Positions 1-8,661 of a DNA stretch of 64,000 nt are shown here, piece by piece. Made by a program: the position numbers and the translations under genes. The stretch is from Flavobacterium restrictum. GTDB taxonomy: Bacteria > Bacteroidota > Bacteroidia > Flavobacteriales > Flavobacteriaceae. Position 1 is the stretch's first letter. Each line of letters opens with the position of its first letter. The notes under the pieces were generated by a model. That model ran no database searches, was not told where the DNA came from, and was given only the letters and a program-made list of their open reading frames with translations. The stretch spans positions 62,001-126,000 of the forward strand of contig NZ_VJZT01000004.1 of assembly GCF_007097245.1 (NCBI RefSeq), written 5' to 3'.

Positions 1-909
1 TGCTTCGTCATTTAACAAGAACGTAGCATTCATATTAGATCGATCTTCCATCACTGAAGCACCTTTGAACAAAGGATTTCTATCTATTTCTGTGTAAAGC
101 AATTCAGCTTTGGCATTGTTTATTTTCTCGATAGCAGCAATTCCGCCAAGGTTTTTTAACCATTGTAATGTCAACAATGAGGCATACACTGGGAAAACAG
201 GTGGTGTATTGTACATACTTTCGGCTTTGATATGTTTGGCATAATCCAACATACTTGGAATTACACGTCCGTTTTTACCAAGAATTTCTTCTTTGATAAC
301 CACTAATGTAGTTCCTGCAGGGCCCATATTTTTTTGAGCACCAGCATAAATAATATCAAATTTAGAAAAATCCAATACTCTTGAAAAAATGTCTGAACTC
401 ATATCGCATACAATTGGCATATCAAGTGCTGGAAATTCCTTCATTTGAGTACCAAAAATAGTATTGTTGCTCGTACAGTGAAAGTAATCAGCATCGCTAG
501 GTACTTCATATCCTTTTGGAATATGATTGTAATTAGATTCTTTTGAAGAGGCTACAATAACGGTATCGCCAAAAAATTTAGCTTCTTTTATAGCGGCACT
601 TGCCCATGTTCCTGTGTCTAGATAAGCGGCTTTACCACCTTCTCTCATCAAATTATAAGGAGCCATCAAAAATTCTAAACTAGCGCCGCCAGCTAGAAAA
701 AGTGCTTGGTATCCTTTGCCTTCTAATCCTAAAAGTTCAATTGCTAATGCTCTTGCTTCGTCCATAACAGCAACAAAATCTTTGCTTCTGTGCGATATTT
801 CCAAAATAGACAATCCCGAATCATTAAAATTCAAAATGGCTTGTGCTGATTTTTCAAAAACTTCTTGTGGTAAAATACAAGGGCCTGCGCTGTAGTTGTG
901 TTTTTTCAT
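1..909 (-). CDS. serC: Phosphoserine aminotransferase (3' end cut by window edge)
   Basis: SerC is the PLP enzyme that converts 3-phosphohydroxypyruvate and glutamate to phosphoserine in serine biosynthesis, and it also acts in the PLP pathway. The visible 303 residues of about 360 start MKKHNYSAGPCILP, the usual SerC opening. They include GGASLEF near residue 74 (phosphate/PLP pocket) and AGAQKNMGPAG with the Schiff-base lysine at about 193. The C-terminus lies left of the window. The ATG at 909 is the only start that gives the conserved N-terminus. The acyl-CoA reductase gene and a divergent ferredoxin lie upstream, a neighbourhood common in Flavobacteriia. Identification is firm from motifs; substrate specificity is family knowledge. 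Confidence 0.95.
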   Translation of the reverse strand, partial: MKKHNYSAGPCILPQEVFEKSAQAILNFNDSGLSILEISHRSKDFVAVMDEARALAIELLGLEGKGYQALFLAGGASLEFLMAPYNLMREGGKAAYLDTGTWASAAIKEAKFFGDTVIVASSKESNYNHIPKGYEVPSDADYFHCTSNNTIFGTQMKEFPALDMPIVCDMSSDIFSRVLDFSKFDIIYAGAQKNMGPAGTTLVVIKEEILGKNGRVIPSMLDYAKHIKAESMYNTPPVFPVYASLLTLQWLKNLGGIAAIEKINNAKAELLYTEIDRNPLFKGASVMEDRSNMNATFLLNDEA

Positions 910-1000
910 GGTGTAGTTGGTGTACAAAATTTTAAAAGTGCAAATTTCGGCAATAGGACTTTAAAAAGCGTTAAATAATTCGAAATAATTACACAACTTT

Positions 1001-2092
1001 TTACTTTATTGTTATTAAAAAACGAATTGTATCCACGTTATCGGCGTAATCCCCTAATTTAGGCTGTTGGGTTTGTCCAAAAGGAATACTGTTTTCGACA
1101 AGGTTATTACTTACAATACATTGAATTTGTTCGCCTTCGGATTGTAATCGGGTTTGCAAATCGGGCAGGTTTTCATAAAATTCATAAAATACACTCGAAA
1201 TGGGTGAACCATAGCTGGCATCTTCTTTTAGGGTCAAAAAACCATTGTCTAATAATTTGAAATTACTCATCAAGAAAACCGCTTTGTTGTAATCGTAATT
1301 ATTAGCATATTTTTCATAATGAATCACGTCTTGGTACTTGAAAATAGCTTCAAAAAAAGGCACAAAGGAATAGCCTTTTGGTACAAAAATTTTGGAAACA
1401 TTGCGGCATCCTAAACCAAAATACCGAAATATATCTTCGCCCAATGCAGCTAATTGTTCCGTAGTTTCCTGACCGTTTAATACCGCTATTGAATTCCTGT
1501 TTTTCCTGATAATACTGGGTTTGTCTTTGAAATAATAGTCAAAATAACGGGCGCTATTGTTGCTGCCTGTTGCAATAACGGCATCAAAATTTTCGAGTTT
1601 TCCCTCGACAAAAGTAATTTTATTAGCAAATTTAGGCTCGATTGCAATGATACATTTGGATAAAAAAGGCAATAAATGCTGGTCATTTGAGGATGTTTTT
1701 ACCAATACATTGTGTCCCGCAATTAAAACCGACAAAAAATCATGAAACCCTACTAATGGAATATTTCCAGCAAGAATCAAGGCTATATTTTTGGGCTGAA
1801 CGGCACTTAAATCGTAAGCTCCTACCCATTGATTCAAGTTATCCTCTGTTAATGCTTCTGACCAAGATTGAACAGAAAAATAGACTTGCTCGGGCGTGTA
1901 CCAGCCGTTATGTGATTGGGATAAATGGATTAGATTTTGGAATTCTTCAAAAAACACTTGAGACAAAGTCGGATTGAGCGGTCCTAAATCATTTTCTACA
2001 ATATCCTTTTTTTTAATCGTATCCTTTTCCGAAAATTGACTTAAAAATTTCCCTAACTCAATAAAAGCATTTTTTTTAGTATCTAATGTCAT
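1001..2092 (-). CDS. Acyl-CoA reductase (LuxC-like)
   Basis: A 363-residue protein of the LuxC/acyl-CoA reductase family, an aldehyde-dehydrogenase fold that reduces acyl-CoA or acyl-enzyme with NAD(P)H. Visible motifs are NIALILAGNIPLVGFHD near 102 (dinucleotide-binding start), VIATGSNNSARYF near 172 and FRYFGLGCRNVSKIFVP near 222, the last containing the likely active-site cysteine. The family in Bacteroidota is conserved beside serC and a ferredoxin, but its physiological substrate is not settled. There is no luciferase gene here, so a light-producing role is not implied. A full promoter (TTG, 20-bp spacer, TATTTTTG) lies 40-70 bp upstream and supports the ATG at 2092. Confidence 0.85.
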   Translation of the reverse strand: MTLDTKKNAFIELGKFLSQFSEKDTIKKKDIVENDLGPLNPTLSQVFFEEFQNLIHLSQSHNGWYTPEQVYFSVQSWSEALTEDNLNQWVGAYDLSAVQPKNIALILAGNIPLVGFHDFLSVLIAGHNVLVKTSSNDQHLLPFLSKCIIAIEPKFANKITFVEGKLENFDAVIATGSNNSARYFDYYFKDKPSIIRKNRNSIAVLNGQETTEQLAALGEDIFRYFGLGCRNVSKIFVPKGYSFVPFFEAIFKYQDVIHYEKYANNYDYNKAVFLMSNFKLLDNGFLTLKEDASYGSPISSVFYEFYENLPDLQTRLQSEGEQIQCIVSNNLVENSIPFGQTQQPKLGDYADNVDTIRFLITIK

Positions 2093-2130
2093 AATGTTTG
2101 TTTATGAAATGTTTTGATTGTAATTTTGCA

Positions 2131-2161
2131 CAAAAATAAGCTTTAATTAGTTATAAGTCAA
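2131..2161 (-). promoter_or_regulatory. Bacteroidota-type promoter of the acyl-CoA reductase gene
   Basis: On the minus strand TTG (2161-2159), a 20-bp spacer and TATTTTTG (2138-2131) match the Bacteroidota sigma consensus TTTG-N19-21-TAnnTTTG exactly. It sits about 39 bp before the start codon at 2092. Confidence 0.7.
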
Positions 2162-2221
2162 AAGTGAATGCGCAAGCGTAGCCACTTCTAACGGGTAACT
2201 TCTAACATCTAACCTAAAAAC

Positions 2222-2572
2222 ATGGCAATTATAATAACCGATGAATGCATCAATTGTGGTGCATGTGAACCAGAATGTCCAAATACTGCAATTTATGAAG
2301 GTGCCGATGACTGGAGGTATAAAGATGGAACGAAATTAAAAGGAAAAGTGATTTTACCTGATGGTACCGAAGTAGATTCAGACGCTGCACAAACGCCAGT
2401 TTCGGATGAAGTGTATTACATTGTTCCAGGTAAATGTACCGAGTGTAAAGGATTTCATGACGAGCCACAATGTGCTGCCGTATGTCCTGTTGACTGTTGT
2501 ATTCCGGATGAAAATCATGTAGAATCTGAAGAAACATTGTTGAATAGACAAGCATTTTTACATAACGAATAG
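2222..2572 (+). CDS. Ferredoxin, two [4Fe-4S] clusters (YfhL/FdxA-like)
   Basis: A 116-residue ferredoxin and one-electron carrier. The first cluster motif [13 protein letters not shown] (residues 9-20) is a classical CxxCxxCxxxCP. The second set is [22 protein letters not shown] (about 75-95), with the longer insertion typical of the YfhL/dicluster group. A region of about 40 residues between them carries no cysteine. It is divergent from the acyl-CoA reductase gene, and this pairing is conserved in Flavobacteriia, which suggests but does not prove that it supplies electrons to a neighbour. It is followed by a good intrinsic terminator. Start is the ATG directly before [12 protein letters not shown]. 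Confidence 0.93.
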   Translation: MAIIITDECINCGACEPECPNTAIYEGADDWRYKDGTKLKGKVILPDGTEVDSDAAQTPVSDEVYYIVPGKCTECKGFHDEPQCAAVCPVDCCIPDENHVESEETLLNRQAFLHNE

Positions 2573-2658
2573 TCAATAAAACTGTTTGAAATATTAAAAA
2601 ATTTCAATTAGACTTTCCCAAAAATGAAATCTAATTGCTACTAAATTGGAATAGTAAT

Positions 2659-2690
2659 GAGCTCGATATTCTATCGGGCTCTTTTTTTTA
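2659..2690 (+). terminator. Intrinsic terminator after the ferredoxin gene
   Basis: GAGCTCGAT (2659-2667) pairs with ATCGGGCTC (2673-2681), one T-G wobble, loop of five, followed by a run of T. Confidence 0.8.
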
Positions 2691-2805
2691 TACTGTTTGA
2701 TTCTTGTATCTAGTTGATTCAAATCAAACTTTTGATTCTAAACTTTTACAACTCCTACTATTTTATAAACAGTATTGGTCTGATTCTATGTAAAAGGCGA
2801 TGATT

Positions 2806-3087
2806 TTATAAAAAATGTTTGAAAGCGTACCCCGCAATCATAAAAATCCCATTGGTAATTCCGGTTGCCAAAAGCAATTTTTTTGTGAAGGTACTTTTGT
2901 CAAATACATACCAAGCTAGTGTCACAAAGAATAAAAGACTGCTGTAAATTGCAGGATACATTTGAAAAGCAGCTGCAAAATCACCTTTTATAACCAGTAC
3001 AAAAGCGCGCTGAAAACCACAGCCCAAACACTCCACACCAAAGAGGGTTTTGCTCAAACAAGGAAGCAGGTATGGGTCGAAATTCAT
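2806..3087 (-). CDS. DUF2752 small membrane protein
   Basis: A 93-residue protein with the DUF2752 signature CLGCGFQRAF near residue 20-29 and two to three hydrophobic segments (about 38-60 and 68-90), so probably in the inner membrane. The function of the family is unknown; the conserved CxxC pair after a short amphipathic start is its hallmark. It stands alone between the ferredoxin and Smr genes, on the opposite strand to both. Nothing in the sequence points to a partner. Identification as DUF2752 is confident; no role is claimed. Confidence 0.8.
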   Translation of the reverse strand: MNFDPYLLPCLSKTLFGVECLGCGFQRAFVLVIKGDFAAAFQMYPAIYSSLLFFVTLAWYVFDKSTFTKKLLLATGITNGIFMIAGYAFKHFL

Positions 3088-3218
3088 GGCTTTTATTTTT
3101 TACAATTTTACAAAAAAATAAGACACATTTTGACGATAATGTATTTGATTGTGAATTAAAGAAAAATGTTTTTCAGGAACAGTTTGAAAAATAGTGGAAG
3201 GCAATTATTTTATTTCAT

Positions 3219-3226
3219 TACTTTTG
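3219..3226 (+). promoter_or_regulatory. -7 box before the small membrane protein/Smr pair
   Basis: TACTTTTG matches TAnnTTTG, 20 bp before the ATG at 3246. No convincing -33 box at the right spacing. Confidence 0.45.
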
Positions 3227-3245
3227 AAATCTGAAAACCATACAA

Positions 3246-3431
3246 ATGAAAAAAATACTAATTCCAGTTATGATTGCCGCTATTTTGGTTGCGCTTTATG
3301 AGCAATCTAAAACAACTAAAAATGTGTATGTCATGTGTGTTGCTATCGTCATTTTTATGTACGGTATGATGCGGTTGAGTAGTAAAACACCAAGTAAAAA
3401 TCAAGATAAACAAGACGATGATGTTGTATAA
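3246..3431 (+). CDS. Small two-helix membrane protein upstream of Smr gene
   Basis: A 61-residue protein with two hydrophobic stretches (about 4-17 and 26-43) and a charged, lysine/aspartate-rich tail (KTPSKNQDKQDDDVV). I do not recognise the family. Its last 14 bases overlap the start of the Smr-domain gene in another frame, and a -7 box lies 20 bp upstream. It is therefore probably translated and coupled to the Smr gene. It could be a membrane anchor or simply a conserved hypothetical; the sequence does not decide. Confidence 0.65.
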   Translation: MKKILIPVMIAAILVALYEQSKTTKNVYVMCVAIVIFMYGMMRLSSKTPSKNQDKQDDDVV

Positions 3432-3969
3432 AGGAGATAAAGTTTCGGTGCTGGATGAGGCTATAAATGGCGTTGTACTTTCGGTCAAAGACACGCAAGT
3501 AACGATAGAAACCGAGGATGGATTTACAATGGCTTTTGCTGCCAATGAGCTGATCAAAGTAAACAACACCAGTAATTTAATGGATACTATTAGAAGAATA
3601 GATGTTGATAAAATTACCAAAGAAAAAGAAGAACCCAAACCAAGAAGCTTTGTAAAAGAACGCAAGGAAAAGTATGAAACTTCGGCTCCTGAATTCGATT
3701 TACACATCGAAAAATTGGTGGCTAACAAACGAGGTATGTCAAATTATGATATTCTAACCTTACAGTCAGAAACGGCCAAACGGCATATTGAATTTGCCAT
3801 AAAAAACCGCATTCCAAAAATCGTATTTATACACGGAGTGGGCGAAGGGGTGCTAAAATCAGAACTTGATTTTTTATTGGGTCGTTATGATAACGTGGTT
3901 TTTCAAGATGGAAATTATCAAAAATATGGTCAAGGAGCAACAGAAGTATACATTAAACAAAATAAATAG
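3418..3969 (+). CDS. Smr-domain protein (MutS2-type C-terminal domain)
   Basis: A 183-residue protein. Residues 1-50 look like a small beta-barrel (KOW/SH3-like, GDKVSVLDEAINGVV). Residues about 95-180 form an Smr domain with DLHIEKL and the HGVGEGVLKSEL loop that matches the family's HGxGxGxL motif. Smr domains bind or cleave nucleic acids, either at DNA branches or, in recent work on MutS2/SmrB, at collided ribosomes. The MutS ATPase part is absent, so this is a stand-alone Smr protein. The gene overlaps the preceding small ORF and ends at a very strong terminator. The start could be 3418 or 3421 (two ATG codons in tandem). Confidence 0.85.
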   Translation: MMLYKGDKVSVLDEAINGVVLSVKDTQVTIETEDGFTMAFAANELIKVNNTSNLMDTIRRIDVDKITKEKEEPKPRSFVKERKEKYETSAPEFDLHIEKLVANKRGMSNYDILTLQSETAKRHIEFAIKNRIPKIVFIHGVGEGVLKSELDFLLGRYDNVVFQDGNYQKYGQGATEVYIKQNK

Positions 3970-3987
3970 CAAAAGTCAGTAAAAAAA

Positions 3988-4031
3988 AGCGGTACTTAAA
4001 ATAAGATTTATTTTAAGTACCGCTTTTTTTT
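3988..4031 (+). terminator. Strong bidirectional terminator
   Basis: A perfect 15-bp stem (3988-4002 with 4010-4024), loop AAGATTT, A-run before and T-run after. It ends the Smr operon and, read in reverse, the lipoprotein gene at 4045. Confidence 0.92.
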
Positions 4032-4044
4032 GGAGTCAAATGAC

Positions 4045-4989
4045 TTAATTGGTTGTCAATAATTCGCCAAAAGCAAAAGTATCTCCTAGCAGAAAATCAT
4101 CGGTTCCATTTTTGAATTTTACTTTTTTGAGTACAATAGTATGTTTAAATCCGTTTGCATTTGTAGTGGTGGTCACTTCTATAATACCACTTACATCAGT
4201 CACGCCAGCGGCAGCAACCCACTCTTCGCTAACAGTAGGCAACAATGGAATTGTTGTTCCACAAAAATAACTAGGTGTCAAGATTCCATTAGTGTACAAG
4301 CGGTAAATGAGCTTGTTTACCGTTGCGCCAATAATTCCTTTTCGCGGACTGTCGAGTGGTGTAATTTCGTTTTTGATTAAATTGGGATCAATGGCTAGTG
4401 TCAATGCCTCGCTATTATTGTAGTTATAGACTTCTTTTGAGGTGCTACATTGTTCTAAAGTAGTATCGAAACCAAAAGCCAAAGCCGAAATGGTTGTTTT
4501 GTAATCACCAAATGGGAATGTTTCATACACTTGATTGCCAGTGCTTTTTGCAAAAGTAATGTTAGCAAAACTAATGGCGTGATTGTAACCTGTAATTCGG
4601 GTACTATTTGTGGTGGTATTGGTTGTTTTTATAGCTGTGGTATTGATTTTAATGGTGCCAGCACTGGCTGTCCATTGATCGATAACACTTGGAGTTGCGG
4701 GCGGAATGGTTTCGCAAATGTTGTCTGCAGCTACCGCACCACTATAAAAACGGTAAACTACACGATTGCTGGTGCTAATAAAGACTTCTTGAGAATTGGT
4801 TTTGTTTTCAAATGTCGTTGTGGGAATATCTATAATAAGAGATTCCTTATCATTCAATTTGTAAATGAGTCCGTTGCTACAAGAAGTAACTTCCGCTTTA
4901 TCAAAATTAATGGTGTCTAGAATTAAATTTCCATCATCGCAACCGTTTACTATTAACGCCAAAAGCAATACACTTAACAATCGTTTCAT
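4045..4989 (-). CDS. Exported lipoprotein with two homologous halves
   Basis: A 314-residue protein with a signal peptide and lipobox LIVNGC (cysteine 17) followed by DDG, the acidic context seen in Bacteroidota surface lipoproteins. After the anchor the protein is an internal duplication. Residues about 29-165 and 170-314 share a pattern: a cysteine (TSCSNGLIY / EQCSTSKEV), a segment ending VYRFYSG / LIYRLYTNG, then a cysteine and the blocks P..P.V...W.A.AGT and F.FG. No named domain is recognised. Likely location is the outer membrane. The gene stands alone, with a shared terminator downstream. Confidence 0.75.
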   Translation of the reverse strand: MKRLLSVLLLALIVNGCDDGNLILDTINFDKAEVTSCSNGLIYKLNDKESLIIDIPTTTFENKTNSQEVFISTSNRVVYRFYSGAVAADNICETIPPATPSVIDQWTASAGTIKINTTAIKTTNTTTNSTRITGYNHAISFANITFAKSTGNQVYETFPFGDYKTTISALAFGFDTTLEQCSTSKEVYNYNNSEALTLAIDPNLIKNEITPLDSPRKGIIGATVNKLIYRLYTNGILTPSYFCGTTIPLLPTVSEEWVAAAGVTDVSGIIEVTTTTNANGFKHTIVLKKVKFKNGTDDFLLGDTFAFGELLTTN

Positions 4990-5130
4990 TCTTATACTAT
5001 TTTAAGCAAAAATAGAATTTTTAATTCGTTTCAAAAGCATTCCTTTTCAAAATCAGCCCAAGCATGGCTATATTTATGCTTTTTTTAGGTTTTAGATTCC
5101 AATCTAGTGGCTTAAAAAAGGCTAATTGAG

Positions 5131-5138
5131 TACATTTG
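5131..5138 (+). promoter_or_regulatory. -7 box of the rarD-like gene
   Basis: TACATTTG matches TAnnTTTG exactly, 19 bp before the ATG at 5158. No matching -33 box was found. Confidence 0.5.
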
Positions 5139-5157
5139 TACCGATTTATTATTCAAA

Positions 5158-6078
5158 ATGAAAGGCAAAAAATATTATTTAGCCGCTTTCTCGGCATTCT
5201 TTATTTGGGGATTTTTTAGCTTGGCTTTAAAACCGTTATCGGGTTATCCCTCGGTAACTATTTTATTTTATCGGGTGTTTTTTAGTGTTTTTTTGATGTC
5301 GTTCATCAACATTATTTTTAGGCGAAAAGTACTTTTAACCAATTGGAATTACTTTAAAATTCTAGCACCCGAACGAAAAAAAAGTGTTTTTTTCCTGACT
5401 TTAGGCGGGAGTTGTATTCTGGCTTCTAATTGGTTTATTTTTATTTATGTTGTCAATCACGTGAGTGTTAAGGCGGGATCTTTGGCGTATTTAATATGTC
5501 CTATTTTGACCACTGTTTTGGCTTTTTTTATTTTAAAAGAAAAGTTAAGTTCTTGGCAATGGTTGGCTGTAAGTATCAGTGCTTTTAGTTGTATCTTGTT
5601 GTCACTCCATGATTTTCATGATATTTTTTACAGCTTGGTGGTAGCCGCATCGTATGCGTTGTATTTGGTCAGTCAGCGTAAAAATCATGAACTAGACAAG
5701 TTTTTAGTACTCAATATCCAATTGTTGTTTATCGCGGCAATACTGCTTCCGTTTTACCCAAACTACAGTGGAGCGATACCTACTGCGGGATTGTTCTACA
5801 TTTGCTTGTCGTGTATTGTGGTTTTTTTTACCATCATTCCTTTGTTTTTAAATTTATATGCGCTCAAAGGAATCAACTCATCATCGGTAGGAATTTTAAT
5901 GTATATCAATCCAATAATTAATTTTTCATTGGCAATTTTTCATTTTAACGAAAAAGTAACGCTACTCCAAATTGGATCTTATTTCTTAATTTTAATCTCG
6001 ATTATTATATTCAATAAAAAACTAATTTTTTTGGATAAAACCAAAATTGCTTCGCCTAAAATCGCCGATTCTAAATAA
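5158..6078 (+). CDS. rarD: RarD-like EamA/DMT family transporter
   Basis: A 306-residue integral membrane protein with about ten hydrophobic segments and the RarD opening (YYLAAFSAFFIWGFFSLALK, then YPSVTILFYRVFFS). It ends in the EamA block GINSSSVGILMYINPIINF near 235-255. RarD proteins are drug/metabolite superfamily exporters, named for chloramphenicol sensitivity in Pseudomonas; the natural substrate is uncertain. Only nine bases separate its stop from the cysteine desulfurase start, so the two are probably co-transcribed. Start is the ATG right after the -7 box. Family confident, substrate unknown. Confidence 0.85.
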   Translation: MKGKKYYLAAFSAFFIWGFFSLALKPLSGYPSVTILFYRVFFSVFLMSFINIIFRRKVLLTNWNYFKILAPERKKSVFFLTLGGSCILASNWFIFIYVVNHVSVKAGSLAYLICPILTTVLAFFILKEKLSSWQWLAVSISAFSCILLSLHDFHDIFYSLVVAASYALYLVSQRKNHELDKFLVLNIQLLFIAAILLPFYPNYSGAIPTAGLFYICLSCIVVFFTIIPLFLNLYALKGINSSSVGILMYINPIINFSLAIFHFNEKVTLLQIGSYFLILISIIIFNKKLIFLDKTKIASPKIADSK

Positions 6079-6087
6079 AATAGCAAC

Positions 6088-7209
6088 ATGAAAAAAGTAT
6101 ATCTTGATAACGCATCGACAACTCAAATCCGTCCTGAAGTACTGGAAACAATGACCGATGTTTTGGCAAATGAGTATGGAAATCCCTCCTCAACGCACAG
6201 TTTGGGGCGACAAGCCAAAAGCGTTTTGGAACTTTCCAGAAAAAGTATTGCCAAAGCATTGCACTGTACTGCGCCGGAAATAATTTTCACGTCTTGCGGC
6301 ACCGAAGCCAATAACTGGATCCTTCGATCTGCGGTTAAGGATTTGAAAATTGATCATATTATTACGAGTAAAATTGAGCATCATGCTGTTTTGCATACGG
6401 TTTTGGCATTGCAAAAAGAGTACGGAATTCAAGTTGATTATGTTGCTTTAAAACCTAATGGGACTATCGATAAAACGGATTTAGTCGCCTTGCTTTCGCA
6501 GGAAAAGAAAACGTTAGTGAGTTTGATGCACCTTAATAACGAAACAGGAACGCTGCTAGATATTGCTGGTGTTGCGGTCATTTGCAAGGAGCACAATGCC
6601 TTATTTCATTCGGATACGGTGCAATCTATTGGTAAAATGGGGCTGAATTTAGAGTTGGTATCCGTTGATTTTATAGTCGCAAGTGCGCATAAATTTCATG
6701 GGCCAAAGGGAATTGGCTTTGCCTTTGTTCGAAAAAATTCAGGATTGCAACCCTTGTTTTATGGTGGCGAACAAGAAAAAGGCTTGCGTGCCGGAACCGA
6801 GCCAGTCCATCAAATTGCGGGGATGGCAAAAGCATTAACAATTTCATACGCTAATTTAGAGGAAGAAACGACTTTGATTTCAGGGCTAAAGCAGTATTGT
6901 ATCGAGCAGTTGCAGCTTCATTTTTTAGATATAAAAATAAACGGAGCCGATGCTTTTAATACTATTTTGAATGTTCAATTGCCTTTTTCAGAGGATAAAA
7001 CGGCAATGCTTTTGTTTCATTTGGATATGAAAGGCATTGCAGTTTCTAGAGGTAGCGCTTGCCAGTCGGGGAGTAGTAAACCCTCGCATGTTTTGGCCGA
7101 AATACTTTCTGACGCAGATTTGAAAAAACCTAGTTTGCGCATTTCTTTTAGCCATTACAATACCAAAGCCGATATTGATTGGTTGGTCGAAAGTTTGAAA
7201 ACCATGTAA
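6088..7209 (+). CDS. Cysteine desulfurase (IscS/NifS class)
   Basis: A 373-residue PLP enzyme that takes sulfur from cysteine as an enzyme persulfide for Fe-S clusters, tRNA thiolation or cofactors. Motifs are YLDNASTTQIRP at the start, TSCGTEANNW near 68-77 and SAHKFHGPKGIGF with the PLP lysine at about 202. The loop SRGSACQSGSSKPSH carries the catalytic cysteine at about 325. The length and short active-site loop fit group I (IscS/NifS) rather than SufS. No scaffold gene is adjacent; it follows rarD and precedes a terminator facing cysK. The partner and pathway cannot be told from this window. Confidence 0.92.
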   Translation: MKKVYLDNASTTQIRPEVLETMTDVLANEYGNPSSTHSLGRQAKSVLELSRKSIAKALHCTAPEIIFTSCGTEANNWILRSAVKDLKIDHIITSKIEHHAVLHTVLALQKEYGIQVDYVALKPNGTIDKTDLVALLSQEKKTLVSLMHLNNETGTLLDIAGVAVICKEHNALFHSDTVQSIGKMGLNLELVSVDFIVASAHKFHGPKGIGFAFVRKNSGLQPLFYGGEQEKGLRAGTEPVHQIAGMAKALTISYANLEEETTLISGLKQYCIEQLQLHFLDIKINGADAFNTILNVQLPFSEDKTAMLLFHLDMKGIAVSRGSACQSGSSKPSHVLAEILSDADLKKPSLRISFSHYNTKADIDWLVESLKTM

Positions 7210-7218
7210 TAAAAAAAT

Positions 7219-7252
7219 CCATCTTTACGAGATAAAGACGGATTTTTAATTT
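7219..7252. terminator. Bidirectional terminator between cysteine desulfurase and cysK
   Basis: Around 7219-7250 AAATCC-A-TCTTTA pairs with TAAAGA-C-GGATTT (one mismatch), flanked by A- and T-runs. It serves two convergent genes. Confidence 0.7.
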
Positions 7253-7270
7253 TTTGAAATACTAATTTTT

Positions 7271-8185
7271 TTATTCAAAAAGACCTTCGATGCTTAAATA
7301 GCGTTCGCCAGTATCGTAACAAAAAGTAAGTACTTTGGAATCACTAGGAATTTCCAAAAGCTTTTTTGCGACAGCAGCAAGCGATGCCCCCGAGGAAATA
7401 CCCAGAAGAATTCCTTCCTCTTTGGCTGCTCTTTGTGTGTACTCAAAAGCTTCTTCTTTGCTAACTTTGATTACGCCATCAAGCACATTAGTATGTAAGT
7501 TAGTAGGTATAAAACCAGCACCAATGCCTTGAATAGGGTGGGGTGCAGGCGAACCTCCGCTTAATACAGGCGATGCTTCTGGCTCAACGGCAAAAACTTT
7601 TAGATTCGGGAATTGGGCTTTCAAAATCTCGGCGCAACCAGTAATGTGTCCGCCAGTTCCAACGCCAGTGATCAAATAATCCAAACCATCAGGGAATGCC
7701 GTTATGATTTCTTGGGCAGTAGTTGTTTTGTGAATTTCGATATTGGCTGGATTTTCAAACTGTAATGGAGACCACGCATTAGGAATTTCGAGAGTCAATT
7801 CTTTCGCTTTCTCGATAGCACCTTTCATTCCTTTTTCGCGAGGTGTCAAGACAAATTCGGCGCCATAAATAGACATTAATCGGCGTCTTTCTACAGACAT
7901 GGATTCTGGCATAACCAATATCAAACGGTAGCCTTTTACGGCCGCCACCATGGCTAATCCAATACCAGTGTTGCCAGAGGTAGCCTCTATAATAGTGCTG
8001 TTTTTTTGCAACAATCCTTTTTGCTCGGCATCGTCAATCATTGCCAATGCAATTCTATCCTTAATGCTAGCACCTGGATTGGCTCTTTCTAGTTTTATCC
8101 AAACGTTTTTGTTAGCTCCAAATAGTTTGTTGATTTTTACGTGTGGCGTTTGACCAATCGTTTCTAATATATTGTTGTATAGCAT
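7271..8185 (-). CDS. cysK: Cysteine synthase A (O-acetylserine sulfhydrylase)
   Basis: A 304-residue PLP enzyme making cysteine from O-acetylserine and sulfide. Visible are the start [13 protein letters not shown], the PLP lysine in [11 protein letters not shown] (about 42), the [11 protein letters not shown] loop (69-77), the [10 protein letters not shown] phosphate loop near 175 and the ISSGAS loop near 265. Length fits CysK. The gene is convergent with the cysteine desulfurase gene, so a cysteine producer and a cysteine consumer share a terminator. Upstream it is divergent from higBA, with a weak -7-like TACATTTA. Assignment is firm; discrimination from CysM rests on length and loops only. 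Confidence 0.93.
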   Translation of the reverse strand: MLYNNILETIGQTPHVKINKLFGANKNVWIKLERANPGASIKDRIALAMIDDAEQKGLLQKNSTIIEATSGNTGIGLAMVAAVKGYRLILVMPESMSVERRRLMSIYGAEFVLTPREKGMKGAIEKAKELTLEIPNAWSPLQFENPANIEIHKTTTAQEIITAFPDGLDYLITGVGTGGHITGCAEILKAQFPNLKVFAVEPEASPVLSGGSPAPHPIQGIGAGFIPTNLHTNVLDGVIKVSKEEAFEYTQRAAKEEGILLGISSGASLAAVAKKLLEIPSDSKVLTFCYDTGERYLSIEGLFE

Positions 8186-8303
8186 CTTGATGAAAGTTTT
8201 ATATTGCTAGTAAATGTAGTTCAGAATTGGGAATTTACAAAAAGAAAGGGTGTTAATAATTTTTTAAAAATTTGGATTTTTATAAAACATACAATTACAA
8301 TAG

Positions 8304-8334
8304 TTTGCAAATTGAAAACTTTCGTGTATTTTTG
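8304..8334 (+). promoter_or_regulatory. Promoter of higBA locus 1
   Basis: TTTG (8304-8307), a 19-bp spacer and TATTTTTG (8327-8334) form a textbook Bacteroidota promoter. Its expected start point falls at or next to the ATG at 8339, so the toxin mRNA may be leaderless. Confidence 0.7.
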
Positions 8335-8338
8335 TCAA

Positions 8339-8659
8339 ATGAAAATCTTGGTAAAGAAAACAATTTTATTTTACGTCGAAAAATATCCAATTGCCAAAAC
8401 GCCATTGTTGATTTGGTGTATAGAATTCTCAAAGTTAGATTTTCATAATTTTAATGAACTCAAACGTGTTTATGGCAATGCAAGTATTGTAAACAGCGAA
8501 AGAGTTGTTTTTGATATCAAAGGAAATGATTTTCAACTAGTGGTTTCCATGAATTTCTTGCAAGCTGCATGTTATGTAATCTGGTTTGGAACACACAAAG
8601 AATATGATAAGATCAATATAGAGACGGTTGTTTTTGATACCGAAATTTTAAACTATTAA
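8339..8659 (+). CDS. higB: HigB-type mRNA interferase toxin, locus 1
   Basis: A 106-residue RelE-fold toxin of the HigB family, which cuts mRNA at the ribosome. The core VVFDIKGNDFQLVVSMNF and the tail WFGTHKEYDKINIET are family hallmarks and align with the second HigB at 62402-62695. The reading frame stays open back to 8204, but MKILVKK at 8339 is chosen. It matches the length of HigB proteins, and the promoter's -7 box lies at 8327-8334, so the longer version would not be transcribed. The antitoxin follows after 2 bp, the HigBA order. Confidence 0.85.
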   Translation: MKILVKKTILFYVEKYPIAKTPLLIWCIEFSKLDFHNFNELKRVYGNASIVNSERVVFDIKGNDFQLVVSMNFLQAACYVIWFGTHKEYDKINIETVVFDTEILNY

Positions 8660-8661
8660 TA

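Noticed and set aside
1001..2092. Bioluminescence (lux) locus because of the LuxC-like protein
   Set aside because: No luxAB, luxD or luxE is present; this family is widespread in non-luminous Flavobacteriia.
8204..8338. Longer N-terminus of HigB (45 extra residues)
   Set aside because: The promoter -7 box lies inside it and the extra residues do not match the family.
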